NCBI RefSeq assembly: GCF_030159255.1
Contig: NZ_BSCT01000013.1
Location: 1 to 64,000 of the forward strand
Length of the DNA stretch: 64,000 bases
Direction of reading: 5' to 3'
From: Bradyrhizobium sp. SSBR45G
GTDB lineage: Bacteria; Pseudomonadota; Alphaproteobacteria; Rhizobiales; Xanthobacteraceae
A program made the position numbers and the translations under genes. The notes under the pieces are model-generated. The model was not told the origin of the DNA. It saw only the letters and a list, made by a program, of their open reading frames with translations, and made no database searches. Of the stretch, positions 25,484 to 34,657 are shown in pieces (the stretch's first letter is position 1; every line of letters begins with the position of its first letter).

Positions 25484-26458
25484 GTGGCGCCGCTGGTCAG
25501 CATCTCCGGCCTCAAGGTCGCGTTCGACGGCACACCCGTGCTGCATGGCATCGATCTCGACATCGGCAAGGGCGAGGCCTTGGGCCTCGTCGGCGAGTCC
25601 GGATCCGGCAAGTCGGTGACCTGGCTCGCGGCGCTCGGCCTGTTGCCAGTCAAGGCGAAGGTCTCCGGCTCGGTCCAGCTCGAGGGGCGCGAACTGCTCG
25701 GCGCTCCCGGTACCGAGCTCGATTCCGTGCGCGGCCGGCGAATCGCCATGATCTTCCAGGATCCGGCGAGCGCGCTCAATCCAGTGCTGACGATCCGCCG
25801 CCAGCTGTGCGAAAGCCTCGCGCTGCATCGGGGCCTGCGTGGCGAGGCCGCGCGGGTCGAGGCGCTCAGGCTGCTCGATCTCGTCGGCATTCCCGATGCG
25901 AACAGGCGGCTGTCCGCCTATCCGCACGAATTCTCCGGCGGCCAGGTCCAGCGCATCATGATCGCGATGGCGCTGGCCGGCCAGCCTGACCTCCTGATCG
26001 CGGACGAGCCGACCACAGCGCTCGACGCCACCATCCAGGCGCAGATCCTCGATCTGTTGTCAGCCATCCGGCGCGAGTTCAACATGGCGATGGTGCTGAT
26101 CAGCCACGACCTCGGCGTCGTCGCCGAGAATTGCGACCGCGTCTGCGTGATGTATGCCGGCCGCATCGTCGAGCGCGCGCCCGCGACGCGGCTGTTCGAT
26201 GATCCCTGGCATCCTTACGCGCAGGGCCTGATCGGCGCGCTGCCGCCGCTCGATGGCGTCAGGCGGAAACTGCAGGCGATCCCTGGCACCGTGCCGGATC
26301 CGCGCGCGCTGCCGAGCGGCTGCGCGTTTGCGCCGCGCTGTATGTTCGCTGGCGATGGCTGCCATGCCGGCGTGCCGCCGCTCGCTCCGCTCGAGGACGA
26401 TCGCGCGGTGGCCTGCCTGCGGCCGCAGCGGCTGCCGGTGGAGCTGGCCGCCGAATGA
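25484..26458 (+). CDS. ABC transporter ATP-binding protein, DppD/OppD family
   Basis: 324 residues starting with GTG at 25484, 9 nt after GGAG. Walker A is GESGSGKS, the signature is FSGGQVQR, Walker B is LLIADEPTTALDATIQ and the switch His is in LISHDLGVVAEN. The C-terminal oligopeptide-ABC extension has the Cys cluster CAFAPRCMFAGDGC, which in related proteins binds an Fe-S cluster. Its stop overlaps the next ATPase gene by 4 bp. Confidence 0.95.
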   Translation: MAPLVSISGLKVAFDGTPVLHGIDLDIGKGEALGLVGESGSGKSVTWLAALGLLPVKAKVSGSVQLEGRELLGAPGTELDSVRGRRIAMIFQDPASALNPVLTIRRQLCESLALHRGLRGEAARVEALRLLDLVGIPDANRRLSAYPHEFSGGQVQRIMIAMALAGQPDLLIADEPTTALDATIQAQILDLLSAIRREFNMAMVLISHDLGVVAENCDRVCVMYAGRIVERAPATRLFDDPWHPYAQGLIGALPPLDGVRRKLQAIPGTVPDPRALPSGCAFAPRCMFAGDGCHAGVPPLAPLEDDRAVACLRPQRLPVELAAE

Positions 26459-27447
26459 CAGCCGCGCTCGTCGAGGTCCAGGGGATCTCGCGCACCTATC
26501 GGATGCGCTCCGGCCTGTTCGGGCGTCCGACATCCGTCCACGCCGTCGATGGCCTGAGCTTCTCGATTCTGAAAGGCGAGACGCTCGGCATCGTCGGCGA
26601 ATCCGGCTCCGGCAAATCGACCACCGGCCGCATGGTGCTCGGGCTGGAGCCGCCGGACCAGGGCCACGTTCGCTTCGACGGTGCGCCGATTGCCCCGGTC
26701 GGCACGGCGGCGTGGCGCGCCCAGCGCGCGCGCATGCAGATGATCTTTCAGGATCCGCTCGGCGCGCTCGACCGCCGTCTTCCGGTTGCCGCGCAGATCC
26801 GCGAGCCGCTCGACATCCACGACATCGGCACCAAGGCCGAGCGCGACGCGCGTGTGCACGAGCTGTTGCAATCCGTCGATCTCAGCGACAGCCATGGCCG
26901 CCGCTATCCCGGCGCGCTGTCCGGCGGCCAGCGCCAGCGCATCGTGCTGGCGCGCGCATTGGCGACGAAGCCCGACTTCCTCGTTTGCGACGAGCCGGTC
27001 AGCGCGCTCGACGTCTCGATCCAGGCGCAGGTGGTGAATCTCCTGATCGATCTGCAGGCCCGGCTCGGATTGACCATGCTGTTCATCAGCCACGACCTGC
27101 GCGTCATCAGGCAGATCAGCAGCAAGGTCGCGGTGATGTATCTCGGCCGCATCGTCGAGCATGGCGATGCCGACGATCTGTTCGCGCGGCCGCAGCACCC
27201 TTATACGCAGGCCTTGGTGTCGGCCTCGCCGGCTCCCGGCCGCCGCAGCACGAACCGCATCGTGCTGACCGGCGATCCGCCGAACCCCGCTGCGCGCCCG
27301 TCGGGCTGCGCCTTTCATCCGCGCTGCCGCCATGCGATCGCGCGCTGCGCCGTCGAGGTGCCGCAGCTAGCAGCGCTCGACGATCGGCGTCAGGTCGCCT
27401 GCCATCTGGTGACCGGACCGCAATCGCAGACCCAGGACGCCGCGTGA
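26455..27447 (+). CDS. ABC transporter ATP-binding protein, DppF/OppF family
   Basis: 330 residues; second ATPase of the same importer. Walker A GESGSGKST, signature LSGGQRQR, Walker B FLVCDEPVSALDVSIQ, switch His in FISHDLRVIRQ and a C-terminal oligopeptide-ABC region with CAFHPRCRHAIARC. The long insertion after the first strand (RMRSGLFGRPTSVHAV) is typical of DppF. Overlaps its neighbours by 4 bp upstream and 1 bp downstream, showing tight translational coupling. Confidence 0.95.
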   Translation: MTAALVEVQGISRTYRMRSGLFGRPTSVHAVDGLSFSILKGETLGIVGESGSGKSTTGRMVLGLEPPDQGHVRFDGAPIAPVGTAAWRAQRARMQMIFQDPLGALDRRLPVAAQIREPLDIHDIGTKAERDARVHELLQSVDLSDSHGRRYPGALSGGQRQRIVLARALATKPDFLVCDEPVSALDVSIQAQVVNLLIDLQARLGLTMLFISHDLRVIRQISSKVAVMYLGRIVEHGDADDLFARPQHPYTQALVSASPAPGRRSTNRIVLTGDPPNPAARPSGCAFHPRCRHAIARCAVEVPQLAALDDRRQVACHLVTGPQSQTQDAA

Positions 27448-28376
27448 TGCTCCGCTTCTTCGCGATCCGCTTCGCGCGCGCGTCGCTGACGATCGCGCTC
27501 GTCGTCACCTTCGCCTTCATCGTGCTCAGGCTGTCGGGCGATCCCGCACTGATGATCATGGGGCCTGAAGCGCCGCCCGAGGTGATCGCCGCGTTCCGCA
27601 AGGCCTGGGGCCTCGATCATCCGATCTGGATGCAATATCTCGACTACTTCAAGGCGATCGGCCAGGGCGAGCTGGGACGCTCGATGCGCGACGGCCGCCC
27701 TGCCATCCAGCTCGTCATCGAACGCATCCCGGCGACCCTGGCGCTGACCATTCCCGCGTTCCTCGTCAAGGTGCTGCTCGGTATTCCCGCCGGTATCTAT
27801 GCAGCTCTGCATCGGGGATCGGCGATCGACCGCGTCGTGATGATCACCGCCGTGGCCGGCTTCACCGTCCCAAGCTTCGTGCTCGCTTTGATCCTGGTGC
27901 TGATCTTCGCCGTCCAGCTCGGCTGGCTGCCGTCCGGCGGACAGGACTCGTGGCGCCACGCCATCCTGCCGATCGTCACGCTCGGCTTTGGTGGCGCCGC
28001 CGTGCTCGCCCGCTTCACGCGCAGCGCGATGCTGGAGATTCTCGGCCAGCCTTACATCCGCACGGCGTCGGCCAAGGGCGTGCCCTGGCGCAGAGTGATC
28101 ACCGATCACGCGCTGCCCAATGCCGCCATCCCGACCGTCACCATCCTCGGCTTCATGGTCGGCAGCCTCATCGCCGGCGCCGTCGTGGTGGAGAGCGTGT
28201 TCTCCTGGCCCGGCGTCGGCCGGCTGCTCGTCGTTGCGGTGGCCAACCGCGACCTCGCGGTGGTGCAATGCATCCTGCTGCTGGTGGCGATGACCATGGT
28301 CACGTCGAACCTGATCGTCGATTTCCTCTATGGCCTGCTCGATCCGCGGCTGCGCAGCAAGCGAGCCGAGGCATGA
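27447..28376 (+). CDS. ABC transporter permease, DppB/OppB family
   Basis: 309 residues with about six membrane spans. The N-terminus MLRFFAIRFARASLTIALVVTFAFIVLRLSGDPA is the DppB pattern. The EAA loop is YIRTASAKGVPWRRVITDHALPNAAIP, and the C-terminal FSWPGVGRLLVVAVANRDLAVVQ is a family hallmark. The ATG shares a base with the preceding stop; the stop overlaps the DppC-like gene. Confidence 0.95.
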   Translation: MLRFFAIRFARASLTIALVVTFAFIVLRLSGDPALMIMGPEAPPEVIAAFRKAWGLDHPIWMQYLDYFKAIGQGELGRSMRDGRPAIQLVIERIPATLALTIPAFLVKVLLGIPAGIYAALHRGSAIDRVVMITAVAGFTVPSFVLALILVLIFAVQLGWLPSGGQDSWRHAILPIVTLGFGGAAVLARFTRSAMLEILGQPYIRTASAKGVPWRRVITDHALPNAAIPTVTILGFMVGSLIAGAVVVESVFSWPGVGRLLVVAVANRDLAVVQCILLLVAMTMVTSNLIVDFLYGLLDPRLRSKRAEA

Positions 28377-29230
28377 CCGATGTTGCAATGAAAGCGCCCG
28401 CAGCACGGCGGCTGCGCTGTCCCAATATTCCCGTCTCCGTCGTGATCGCGGCCGGCTGGATCGCGGCCATGCTGCTGCTGGCCATCTTCGCCGACCAGAT
28501 CGCGCCGTACGGCTACACCAAGTTCGACCTGCGCAATCGCCTCTCTCTGCCGGGCAACCCGGCGCATTGGCTCGGCACCGACGAGCTCGGCCGCGACGTG
28601 CTGTCGCGCCTGATCGTCTCGATCCGGATCTCGCTCCTGATCGCGTTCGGCGCAACCGCGATCTCCGCGGTGGCCGGCACCACGCTCGGCTTCCTCGCCG
28701 CGCATTTCCGCGGCCTGGTCGAACAATCCGTGCTGATGCTCGCCGACTTCCAGGCCAGCATGCCGTTCCTGATCCTGGCGCTTGCCGTGCTCGCCTTCTT
28801 CGGCAACTCGCTGCCGTTGCTGATCGGGCTGATGGGGCTGTTCGGCTGGGAGCGCTACGCCCGCATCGCACGCGGACTTGCGATCTCAGCCAATGCGCAA
28901 GGCTATGCCGCAGCCGCGCGCCAGCTCGGCGCGACGCCGCAGCGCGTGTATCTCAAGCACATCCTGCCGAACATTGCCTCGACCCTGATCGTGTCGATGA
29001 CGCTGGTGTTTCCCGAGGTGATCCTGCTGGAATCCGGTCTGTCGTTCCTCGGGCTCGGCGTGCAGCCGCCGATGACCAGCCTCGGCAACATGGTCGGCTA
29101 TGGCCGGGAGTATCTCACCCGCGCGCCGTGGATCATGCTGGCGCCGGCCGTCACGATCGTGGTGACCACGCTTGCGGTGTCCGTCATCGGCGACTGGCTG
29201 CGCGACAGGCTCGACCCGACGCTGCAATAG
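28373..29230 (+). CDS. ABC transporter permease, DppC/OppC family
   Basis: 285 residues. Typical DppC features: the N-terminal RLSLPGNPAHWLGTDELGRDVLSRLIVSIRISL segment, the EAA loop GYAAAARQLGATPQRVYLKHILPN and the late LESGLSFLGLGVQPPMTSLGNMV motif. About six spans. Last gene of the isomerase-Dpp operon; the next 300 bp hold only a small minus-strand frame. Confidence 0.95.
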   Translation: MTDVAMKAPAARRLRCPNIPVSVVIAAGWIAAMLLLAIFADQIAPYGYTKFDLRNRLSLPGNPAHWLGTDELGRDVLSRLIVSIRISLLIAFGATAISAVAGTTLGFLAAHFRGLVEQSVLMLADFQASMPFLILALAVLAFFGNSLPLLIGLMGLFGWERYARIARGLAISANAQGYAAAARQLGATPQRVYLKHILPNIASTLIVSMTLVFPEVILLESGLSFLGLGVQPPMTSLGNMVGYGREYLTRAPWIMLAPAVTIVVTTLAVSVIGDWLRDRLDPTLQ

Positions 29231-29239
29231 GGCATGCTC

Positions 29240-29455
29240 TCAACGGCGGGCCCGCGCCTGGTAGTGACCCGCTGCCGCATCACAGCTGGGGATGTCGGCC
29301 GTGTCGCAGACGATCAAGGCCCGCCCCGCATGCTCGCACGCCAACGCCGCCCATTTGGAGGCTTCCCGCAGCCACAGCTCGCGGCGAGCCGGATCTCGCT
29401 CGGCCTCCTCGCGACAGCTCGACGCCGCCGTCAAACATGCCGATTTCCTGTCCAT
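29240..29455 (-). CDS. Small hypothetical protein (71 aa)
   Basis: 71 residues, MDRKSACLTAASSCREEAERD...LWLREASKWAALACE. The 'ACLTAASxCREKAExDPxRxxxWLxEAxxW' style is familiar from short, uncharacterised Bradyrhizobiaceae proteins that I recall only as a pattern. The middle is predicted helical, with two Cys in the first 15 residues. No strong ribosome binding site is seen, so confidence is moderate. Convergent with the DppC-like gene. Confidence 0.5.
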   Translation of the reverse strand: MDRKSACLTAASSCREEAERDPARRELWLREASKWAALACEHAGRALIVCDTADIPSCDAAAGHYQARARR

Positions 29456-29541
29456 GCCGGACGGTCCATCATCTCAACGCAGGCGACACTAACATAGGAT
29501 AAAACGATTTTGGGTTGTGATCACGTTTTGCGACGACATGC

Positions 29542-30452
29542 TCATGCGTGCGAGGATACGTAGTGCATCGGCAAGGAGTGATGGGCGTGGCAGGCGGCAA
29601 CGGCCGCGTGGCCGAACGCGACCGAGATCTGGTGCAGATCGGTGACCACGTCACCGATGCCATAAAGCCCATCGACACCGCAGCGCTGCTTGGCATCGAC
29701 CTCCAGAAAATCCTCGTCGGTGTGCCGCGCGCCCATCCGGATGGCGAGGTCCGAGCGGACCTCAGCGCCCATCGCGGGATACACGATTTCGAAGCGCTCG
29801 CTGCTGGCGCCGTCGGCAAACGCGACCTCAATGGTCCCGCTGCAGCGCTGCAGCGCTGCAGCGCATGCAGACGCGGCATCACGCGGACCCCGGCCTCGGC
29901 CAGCTTCTGTCGCGTTGCATCATCCTGCGCGTCATCCGTGGGGATCAGTGTGACATCGCGGCTGTAGACGCGCATGAACAGGGCCTTGCCGGCGGCATGA
30001 CCGAGCGGGCCGATGATCGCGATCTTGCGGCCAGCAGCCTCGAAGGCGTCGCAGACGGGACAGTAGCGCAGCTCGCCCTCGTGCACCGCCTCGATCCAAT
30101 CGGGCAGTGGAAACTGCTTGTCGACGATCCCCGTGGCCAAAATCACCCGTTGTGCCGCGACTTCACCCTCCGAGAATGACGCCAGGAGGTCGGCTCCGGA
30201 TCTTACAAGCGATGTCACCTTGTCCCTGATGATGGGAACGCGGAGGTCCTCGACCTGACGCTCCATCCGCTCCAGCAATTCAGGTCCCGAAATGCCGCCG
30301 GGAAAACCCGGCAGATTGTGGCTGCGCGGAATCCAGGCAGCCCGGGACGCGCCACTATCGATGATCACGACGTCGCGCCGGAACCGGGCCAGGTAGATCG
30401 CGGCCATCAGGCCAGCCGGCCCACCGCCAACGATGAGAACCTCCGTGCGCAT
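29542..30452 (-). pseudogene. Thioredoxin-reductase-like FAD oxidoreductase, frameshifted at an 8-bp tandem repeat
   Basis: NAD(P)/FAD-dependent oxidoreductase of the thioredoxin-reductase-like group. The start MRTEVLIVGGGPAGLMAAIYL at 30452 gives the FAD-binding motif; CPVCDAFE is near the middle. The frame is correct until about 29864, then shifts into a wrong frame that runs to 29469. The right frame resumes after the tract at 29838-29864 and carries VYPAMGAEVRSDLAIRMGA and the C-terminal FAD segment VDGLYGIGDVVTDLHQISVAFGHA, ending at 29542. Removing one 8-bp unit restores an uninterrupted protein of about 300 residues. This may be inactivation, reversible phase variation or a sequencing error. 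Confidence 0.85.
29838..29864. repeat. Three tandem 8-bp units (CGCTGCAG) inside the oxidoreductase gene
   Basis: Three exact copies of CGCTGCAG (29838-29861) plus three more matching bases. Each added unit shifts the frame by 8 bp (plus 2). With two units the translation runs LHALQRCS then GTIEVAF without a break. With three, as here, translation goes out of frame. Units of this size can gain or lose copies by slipped-strand mispairing. Confidence 0.9.
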
Positions 30453-30734
30453 TGCCGCCACTCGCCCTTCCTGACACCTCAGCCAATCTGCTTTGGCGGT
30501 TCGATCGGAACAAAGCCGTCCCGTCGCATGACTCAGCGCTGCTGAGACCGAAGGCTCTACGCTGCCGATGCCGCCAAGTTCCTGGCGCAAGGCAAGAGGG
30601 AACAAATTTGCGCGCCGTAATCGGAACACGGATGGAACTTTTTTATGTCAATCCAGCTTAACTTATGTCGCTGCCATGTCGGCGACATCGTGCAAACTAA
30701 TTGGGGACCAGAGGTTGTGTCGCGGGGAGCATCG

Positions 30735-30929
30735 ATGCGATTTGTGAATTCGACTGATGAGAGTTTGTTGGCCTATTATGAAAGCGTGAGGAAGCAGGTC
30801 GCAGCCGACAGCCGGATCGGGGGACCTTATCGGCTCATCGGCGATCGGGCCAAGCAGTATGCCCAGGAGCTGCAGTCCGAGATGCAGCGGCGGCAGATGC
30901 GCTTCACGCCGATCGAGTGGCCGCACTGA
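30735..30929 (+). CDS. Small conserved-looking hypothetical protein (64 aa)
   Basis: 64 residues from the ATG at 30735, 6 nt after GGGGAG; an in-frame start at 30645 lacks such a site. Sequence MRFVNSTDESLLAYYESVR...RFTPIEWPH is charged, helical and without signal peptide or membrane span. Its look is familiar among short cytosolic Bradyrhizobium proteins but no function is known. Divergent from the disrupted oxidoreductase gene; the 282 bp between them hold no other gene. Confidence 0.65.
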   Translation: MRFVNSTDESLLAYYESVRKQVAADSRIGGPYRLIGDRAKQYAQELQSEMQRRQMRFTPIEWPH

Positions 30930-31001
30930 TCAGGCCGTTCCAACGCTGATCCAAGCACGCTGCGCATGATTTGAGGCGCCGCGGGGGGCTGCTTCTGCGC
31001 G

Positions 31002-31022
31002 CCTCTCCCGCAAGGGGAGAGG
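31002..31022. terminator. Hairpin between convergent genes
   Basis: CCTCTCCC-GCAA-GGGGAGAGG forms a stable 8-bp stem with a GCAA tetraloop between the small plus-strand gene ending at 30929 and the minus-strand binding-protein gene ending at 31073. No T-run is present. The same core occurs at 18160-18184, so it may be a repeat that also serves as a bidirectional transcription barrier. Confidence 0.4.
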
Positions 31023-31072
31023 ACGCCGTACCTGCCGGTCCCGCTACGAACCGTATCGAAGGATCGCCGCGA

Positions 31073-32563
31073 TCATTCCCACGACCAGCTCGCAAAATCG
31101 TTCTCGAATTGCGGCACGTCCTTCCAGACGCCTTTCAGCTTCTTGTTGATGACCGTGATCCATTGCGGCTGGAACAGGAAGCCGGCGGCGGCGTCGGTGG
31201 CCAGCAGGCGCTGGGCGTCGCCGAGCAGCTTGGCACGGTCGGCCTCGGCCGGTGTATCGACGATCTGCTGATAGAGCTTGTTGAACGCCTCGGACTGGTA
31301 GCCGAAGTAATAATTCGGCTCGGTAAACTTCACGAGATCGAACGGCTCGACATGCGAGACGATGGTCAGGTCGAAATCATGCGGGCCGTTGAAGACCTGC
31401 GACAGCCACGCCGCCCATTCGAGATTCTCGATCTTGGCGACGATACCGACCTTGGCGAGCTGAGCTGCAACAACCTCGCCGCCCTGGCGCGCATAGGATG
31501 GGGGCGGCAGCCGCAGGCTGAGCTGCAGCGGCGTGGTGACGCCCGCTTCCGCGAGCAGCTTCTTGGCCTTCTCCGGATCGTAGGGGTTGATGCCGGTGGT
31601 GTCGACATAGCCGAGCGAGCCCGGCACGTAGAAGCTTCCGATCTCGCTGCCCAGCCCGTCGACGGCGCCCTCGATCAGCGCCTTGCGGTCGATCGCGGCG
31701 AGAATGGCGCGGCGGACGCGGACGTCGTCGAGCGGCTTCTTCTTGTTGTTGATGGTGAGAATGGTCTTCGCCTTGGAGCCACCGACCAGCACGGCAAAGC
31801 GCGGATCGGCCTTGAACTGCGCGATCGTGCGCGCCGAGGTGCCGCGCGGGAAGGCATCGACGTCGCCTGACAGCAGCGCTGCGACCTGGGCCGCCGGATC
31901 GGAGATGAAGCGGATCGTCACCTTGGACAGCTTGACGGAAGCGGCGTTGCGATAGTCGGGCCATTTGTTCAAGGTCAGCGACGAGCCCTTGGCCCAGGCG
32001 CCGAGCGTGTACGGTCCGGTGCCGACCGGCTGCGTCGCGTTGGTCGGCGCGCTCTTCGGCTCGACGATCGATGCCGTGGCCTGGCCGAGCAGGAACGGCA
32101 GGTTCGGCTCGGAATATTTGAGCTTGACCTCGATGGTCTCGGCGTCGGGCGCGTTGACCGCCTCCATCGCCTGGAACAGCGCCTTGTCCTTGTTGGTGCT
32201 GGTTGCAGCGCCGGCCTTGTCGAACGAGAACTTCACGGCGGCGGAATCGAACGCCTCGCCGTTCTGGAATTTGACGCCCTTGATGAGCTTGAACGTGTAG
32301 CTCTTCAGGTCGGACGAGGCCTGCCAGCTCGTGGCCAGCAGCGGCGACACCGAGCCGTCCTCGTTGATCTTGGTCAGCGTCTCATAGACGTTGTAGAGCG
32401 TGACCTCGGCGATGGCCGCGGCGGCCGCGCTGGTCGGGTCGAGCCCCGGCGGCTCCAAGGTCATGCCGACGACGACACTGTCCTTCTTGCTTTGTGCCGA
32501 GGCGGGCACAGCAGCAGCCGCGACGAGCGCGGTCAAAGCGATGATGGATAGTCTTTTCAACAT
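31073..32563 (-). CDS. ABC transporter substrate-binding protein, family 5 (second Dpp/Opp system)
   Basis: 496 residues. Signal peptide MLKRLSIIALTALVAAAAVPASAQ with Sec-type cleavage after ASA. SBP_bac_5 pattern: VVVGMTLEPPGLDPT, LYNVYETLTKINEDGSVSPLLATSW, LIKGVKFQNGEAFDSAAVKFSF and RRAILAAIDRKALIEG. It is the last gene of the operon that starts at 36479; 34 bp separate it from the ATPase gene upstream. The ligand is unknown. Confidence 0.92.
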   Translation of the reverse strand: MLKRLSIIALTALVAAAAVPASAQSKKDSVVVGMTLEPPGLDPTSAAAAAIAEVTLYNVYETLTKINEDGSVSPLLATSWQASSDLKSYTFKLIKGVKFQNGEAFDSAAVKFSFDKAGAATSTNKDKALFQAMEAVNAPDAETIEVKLKYSEPNLPFLLGQATASIVEPKSAPTNATQPVGTGPYTLGAWAKGSSLTLNKWPDYRNAASVKLSKVTIRFISDPAAQVAALLSGDVDAFPRGTSARTIAQFKADPRFAVLVGGSKAKTILTINNKKKPLDDVRVRRAILAAIDRKALIEGAVDGLGSEIGSFYVPGSLGYVDTTGINPYDPEKAKKLLAEAGVTTPLQLSLRLPPPSYARQGGEVVAAQLAKVGIVAKIENLEWAAWLSQVFNGPHDFDLTIVSHVEPFDLVKFTEPNYYFGYQSEAFNKLYQQIVDTPAEADRAKLLGDAQRLLATDAAAGFLFQPQWITVINKKLKGVWKDVPQFENDFASWSWE

Positions 32564-32597
32564 TGTTCGTTTCTCCCGGACGGAACCAAATTACGCG

Positions 32598-33650
32598 TCA
32601 AAGCGGCGTCGAGACAAGAGGCGCGTGTTCTCCCGCGGCCAGCGGCGGCAGCGCCATCACGCTCTCCGCCTTGTGGCAGGCAGCAGAATGTTGCGGCGTG
32701 AGCGCGCGCAAAGCTGGGGCCGTCTCACGGCAATGCGCATCGGCGAGCGGACAGCGCGGCGCGTAGGCGCACCCCGTCGCTGCGACCGATTGCGACGCGA
32801 TCACGGCGCCCTCGCGCCGGCGCCTGATCGCGCCGGCCTGCGCCCGCGGCACGGCATCCAGCAGCGCGCGCGTATAGGGATGGGCGCACTGGCCGAACAG
32901 ATCCTCCGGCCGCCCGCGCTCGACGATGCGGCCGAGATACATCACCGCCACCTCGTCGCAGAGATAGTCGACGACCGCGAGATCATGGCTGATCAGGACG
33001 TAGCTCAGTCCGAACTGTTCCTGCAGGTCCTGCATCAGATTGAGCACCTGCGCCTGCACGGAGACGTCGAGCGCGCTGACCGGCTCGTCGGCGACGATCA
33101 GCTTCGGCTGGGTGATCAAGGCGCGTGCGATCGCGATGCGCTGGCGCTGCCCGCCGGAGAATTCGTGCGGATATTTGTCCATGTCGGCGTCGCGCAGCCC
33201 GACCTGCCGCAGCACGCTCGCAACCCGCGCCCGCAAGGACTCGCGATCCGGATTTTCCAGAACCGTGAGCGGCTCGGCGACGATGCGCGCGATGGTCTGG
33301 CGCGGATCGAGCGAGCCATAGGGGTCCTGGAACACCATCTGGAAATCGCGACGGGCCCGCCGCAGCTCATCCGCCGAGAGACGATCGAGGTCACGCCCCG
33401 ACATGAGAACAGATCCCGAGGACGGCCGCTCCAGCGCCATGATCAGCCGCGCCAGGGTCGACTTGCCGGAGCCGGATTCGCCGACTATGCCGAGGCTCTT
33501 GCCCGGCATCAGCGTGAGCGACACGCCATTCAGCGCCAGCACTTGGCCGGGCGAACGCAGCAGGCTTTCGCGCGGCAACGTGTAGCGCTGCACGAGATCC
33601 CTGATCTCCAACAGCGGCGTCTCGGCCGACATCTGCGCTGAAGTGCTCAC
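32598..33650 (-). CDS. ABC transporter ATP-binding protein, DppF/OppF family
   Basis: 350 residues starting with GTG at 33650, overlapping the preceding ATPase stop by 4 bp. Walker A GESGSGKST, signature FSGGQRQR, Walker B LIVADEPVSALDVSVQ, switch His in LISHDLAVVDYL, and a C-terminal CAYAPRCPLADAHC oligopeptide-ABC Cys motif. The long N-terminal insertion (TLPRESLLRSPGQVLALNGV) is typical of the F subunit. Confidence 0.95.
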   Translation of the reverse strand: MSTSAQMSAETPLLEIRDLVQRYTLPRESLLRSPGQVLALNGVSLTLMPGKSLGIVGESGSGKSTLARLIMALERPSSGSVLMSGRDLDRLSADELRRARRDFQMVFQDPYGSLDPRQTIARIVAEPLTVLENPDRESLRARVASVLRQVGLRDADMDKYPHEFSGGQRQRIAIARALITQPKLIVADEPVSALDVSVQAQVLNLMQDLQEQFGLSYVLISHDLAVVDYLCDEVAVMYLGRIVERGRPEDLFGQCAHPYTRALLDAVPRAQAGAIRRRREGAVIASQSVAATGCAYAPRCPLADAHCRETAPALRALTPQHSAACHKAESVMALPPLAAGEHAPLVSTPL

Positions 33651-34657
33651 GCGACCACCCCCACCGGATCACGCGCGAGGGCAACGTCGGTCCGGATGCA
33701 GCGCACGCCGTGACCCGCGCCGATCTCGACCGCCGGTGGCAACGCCGTGCGGCAGGCGTCGATGACCAGCGTACAGCGCTCGGCGAACGGGCAGCCGGCC
33801 GGCAGGTCGGCAAGCTCCGGCACGGTGCCGGCGATGGTCGCGAGACGCGTGCCCTTGCGGGCGCCGAGCCGCGGCCGCGCCCGGAACAGGCCCTGCGTGT
33901 AGGGATGCCCCATGCGTGAGAACACGGCGTCGGTGGTGCCGCTCTCGACCACGGTGCCGCCATACATCACGATCATGCGCTGGACGTTCTCGGCGATGAC
34001 CCCGAGATCATGCGAGATCAGGATCATCGCCATGCCCTGCTCCGCGACGAGATCGGCGATGAGGTCGAGGATCTGGCGCTGGATCGTGACGTCGAGCGCC
34101 GTGGTCGGCTCGTCCGCGATCAGCACGTCGGGCTTGCAGGCCAGCGCCATCGCGATGGTGACCCGCTGGCGCTGGCCGCCCGAGAACTGATGCGGATAGG
34201 CGTCGTAGCGCCTGGCGGCGTCGGGCAGTCCGACGCGGTCGAGCAGCGCGATCGCCTGCCGTTTCGCCTCCGCCACCGAGCAGCCGGTGTGCCGCAGCAG
34301 CGGCTCGGCGACCTGATGGCCGATCGTGTGCATCGGGTTCAGCGCCGTCATCGGCTCCTGGAAGATCATGCTGATGCGGTTGCCGCGCAGCTTGCAGTAG
34401 TCGGCATCATCCAGACCGACCAGCTCGCGGCCATCGAGCTTGATGCTGCCGCTGACGACCGCGCTGTCGGGCAGCAGCCCCAGCAGCGCCAGCGCCGTGA
34501 TCGACTTGCCGCAGCCGGATTCGCCGACGATGCCGAGCGTCTCGCCGCGCCGGAGCGCGAACGACACTTCGCGCACGGCCTTGGCCGGGCCGCGGCTGGT
34601 GTTGAGCTGGATGCCGAGCCCCTGGACGTCGAGCAGAGTCTGGTCGCTCGCGCTCAT
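33647..34657 (-). CDS. ABC transporter ATP-binding protein, DppD/OppD family
   Basis: 336 residues. Walker A GESGCGKS, signature FSGGQRQR, Walker B VLIADEPTTALDVTIQ, switch His in LISHDLGVIAEN, and the C-terminal CPFAERCTLVIDAC cluster. Overlaps its neighbours by 4 bp on both sides. With the F-type ATPase it forms the heterodimeric motor of the second Dpp-type importer. Confidence 0.95.
   Translation of the reverse strand: MSASDQTLLDVQGLGIQLNTSRGPAKAVREVSFALRRGETLGIVGESGCGKSITALALLGLLPDSAVVSGSIKLDGRELVGLDDADYCKLRGNRISMIFQEPMTALNPMHTIGHQVAEPLLRHTGCSVAEAKRQAIALLDRVGLPDAARRYDAYPHQFSGGQRQRVTIAMALACKPDVLIADEPTTALDVTIQRQILDLIADLVAEQGMAMILISHDLGVIAENVQRMIVMYGGTVVESGTTDAVFSRMGHPYTQGLFRARPRLGARKGTRLATIAGTVPELADLPAGCPFAERCTLVIDACRTALPPAVEIGAGHGVRCIRTDVALARDPVGVVA

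Noticed and set aside
27390..28871. 493-codon antisense frame opposite the permease genes
   Set aside because: Overlaps two unmistakable DppB/DppC permease genes; product is Arg/His-rich noise.
30558..30592. Possible EcfG-type promoter (GGAAC-N16-CGTA, minus strand) before the disrupted oxidoreductase gene
   Set aside because: Only the -35 half matches well, and several unrelated GGAAC words occur in the same stretch; too weak to list as a site.
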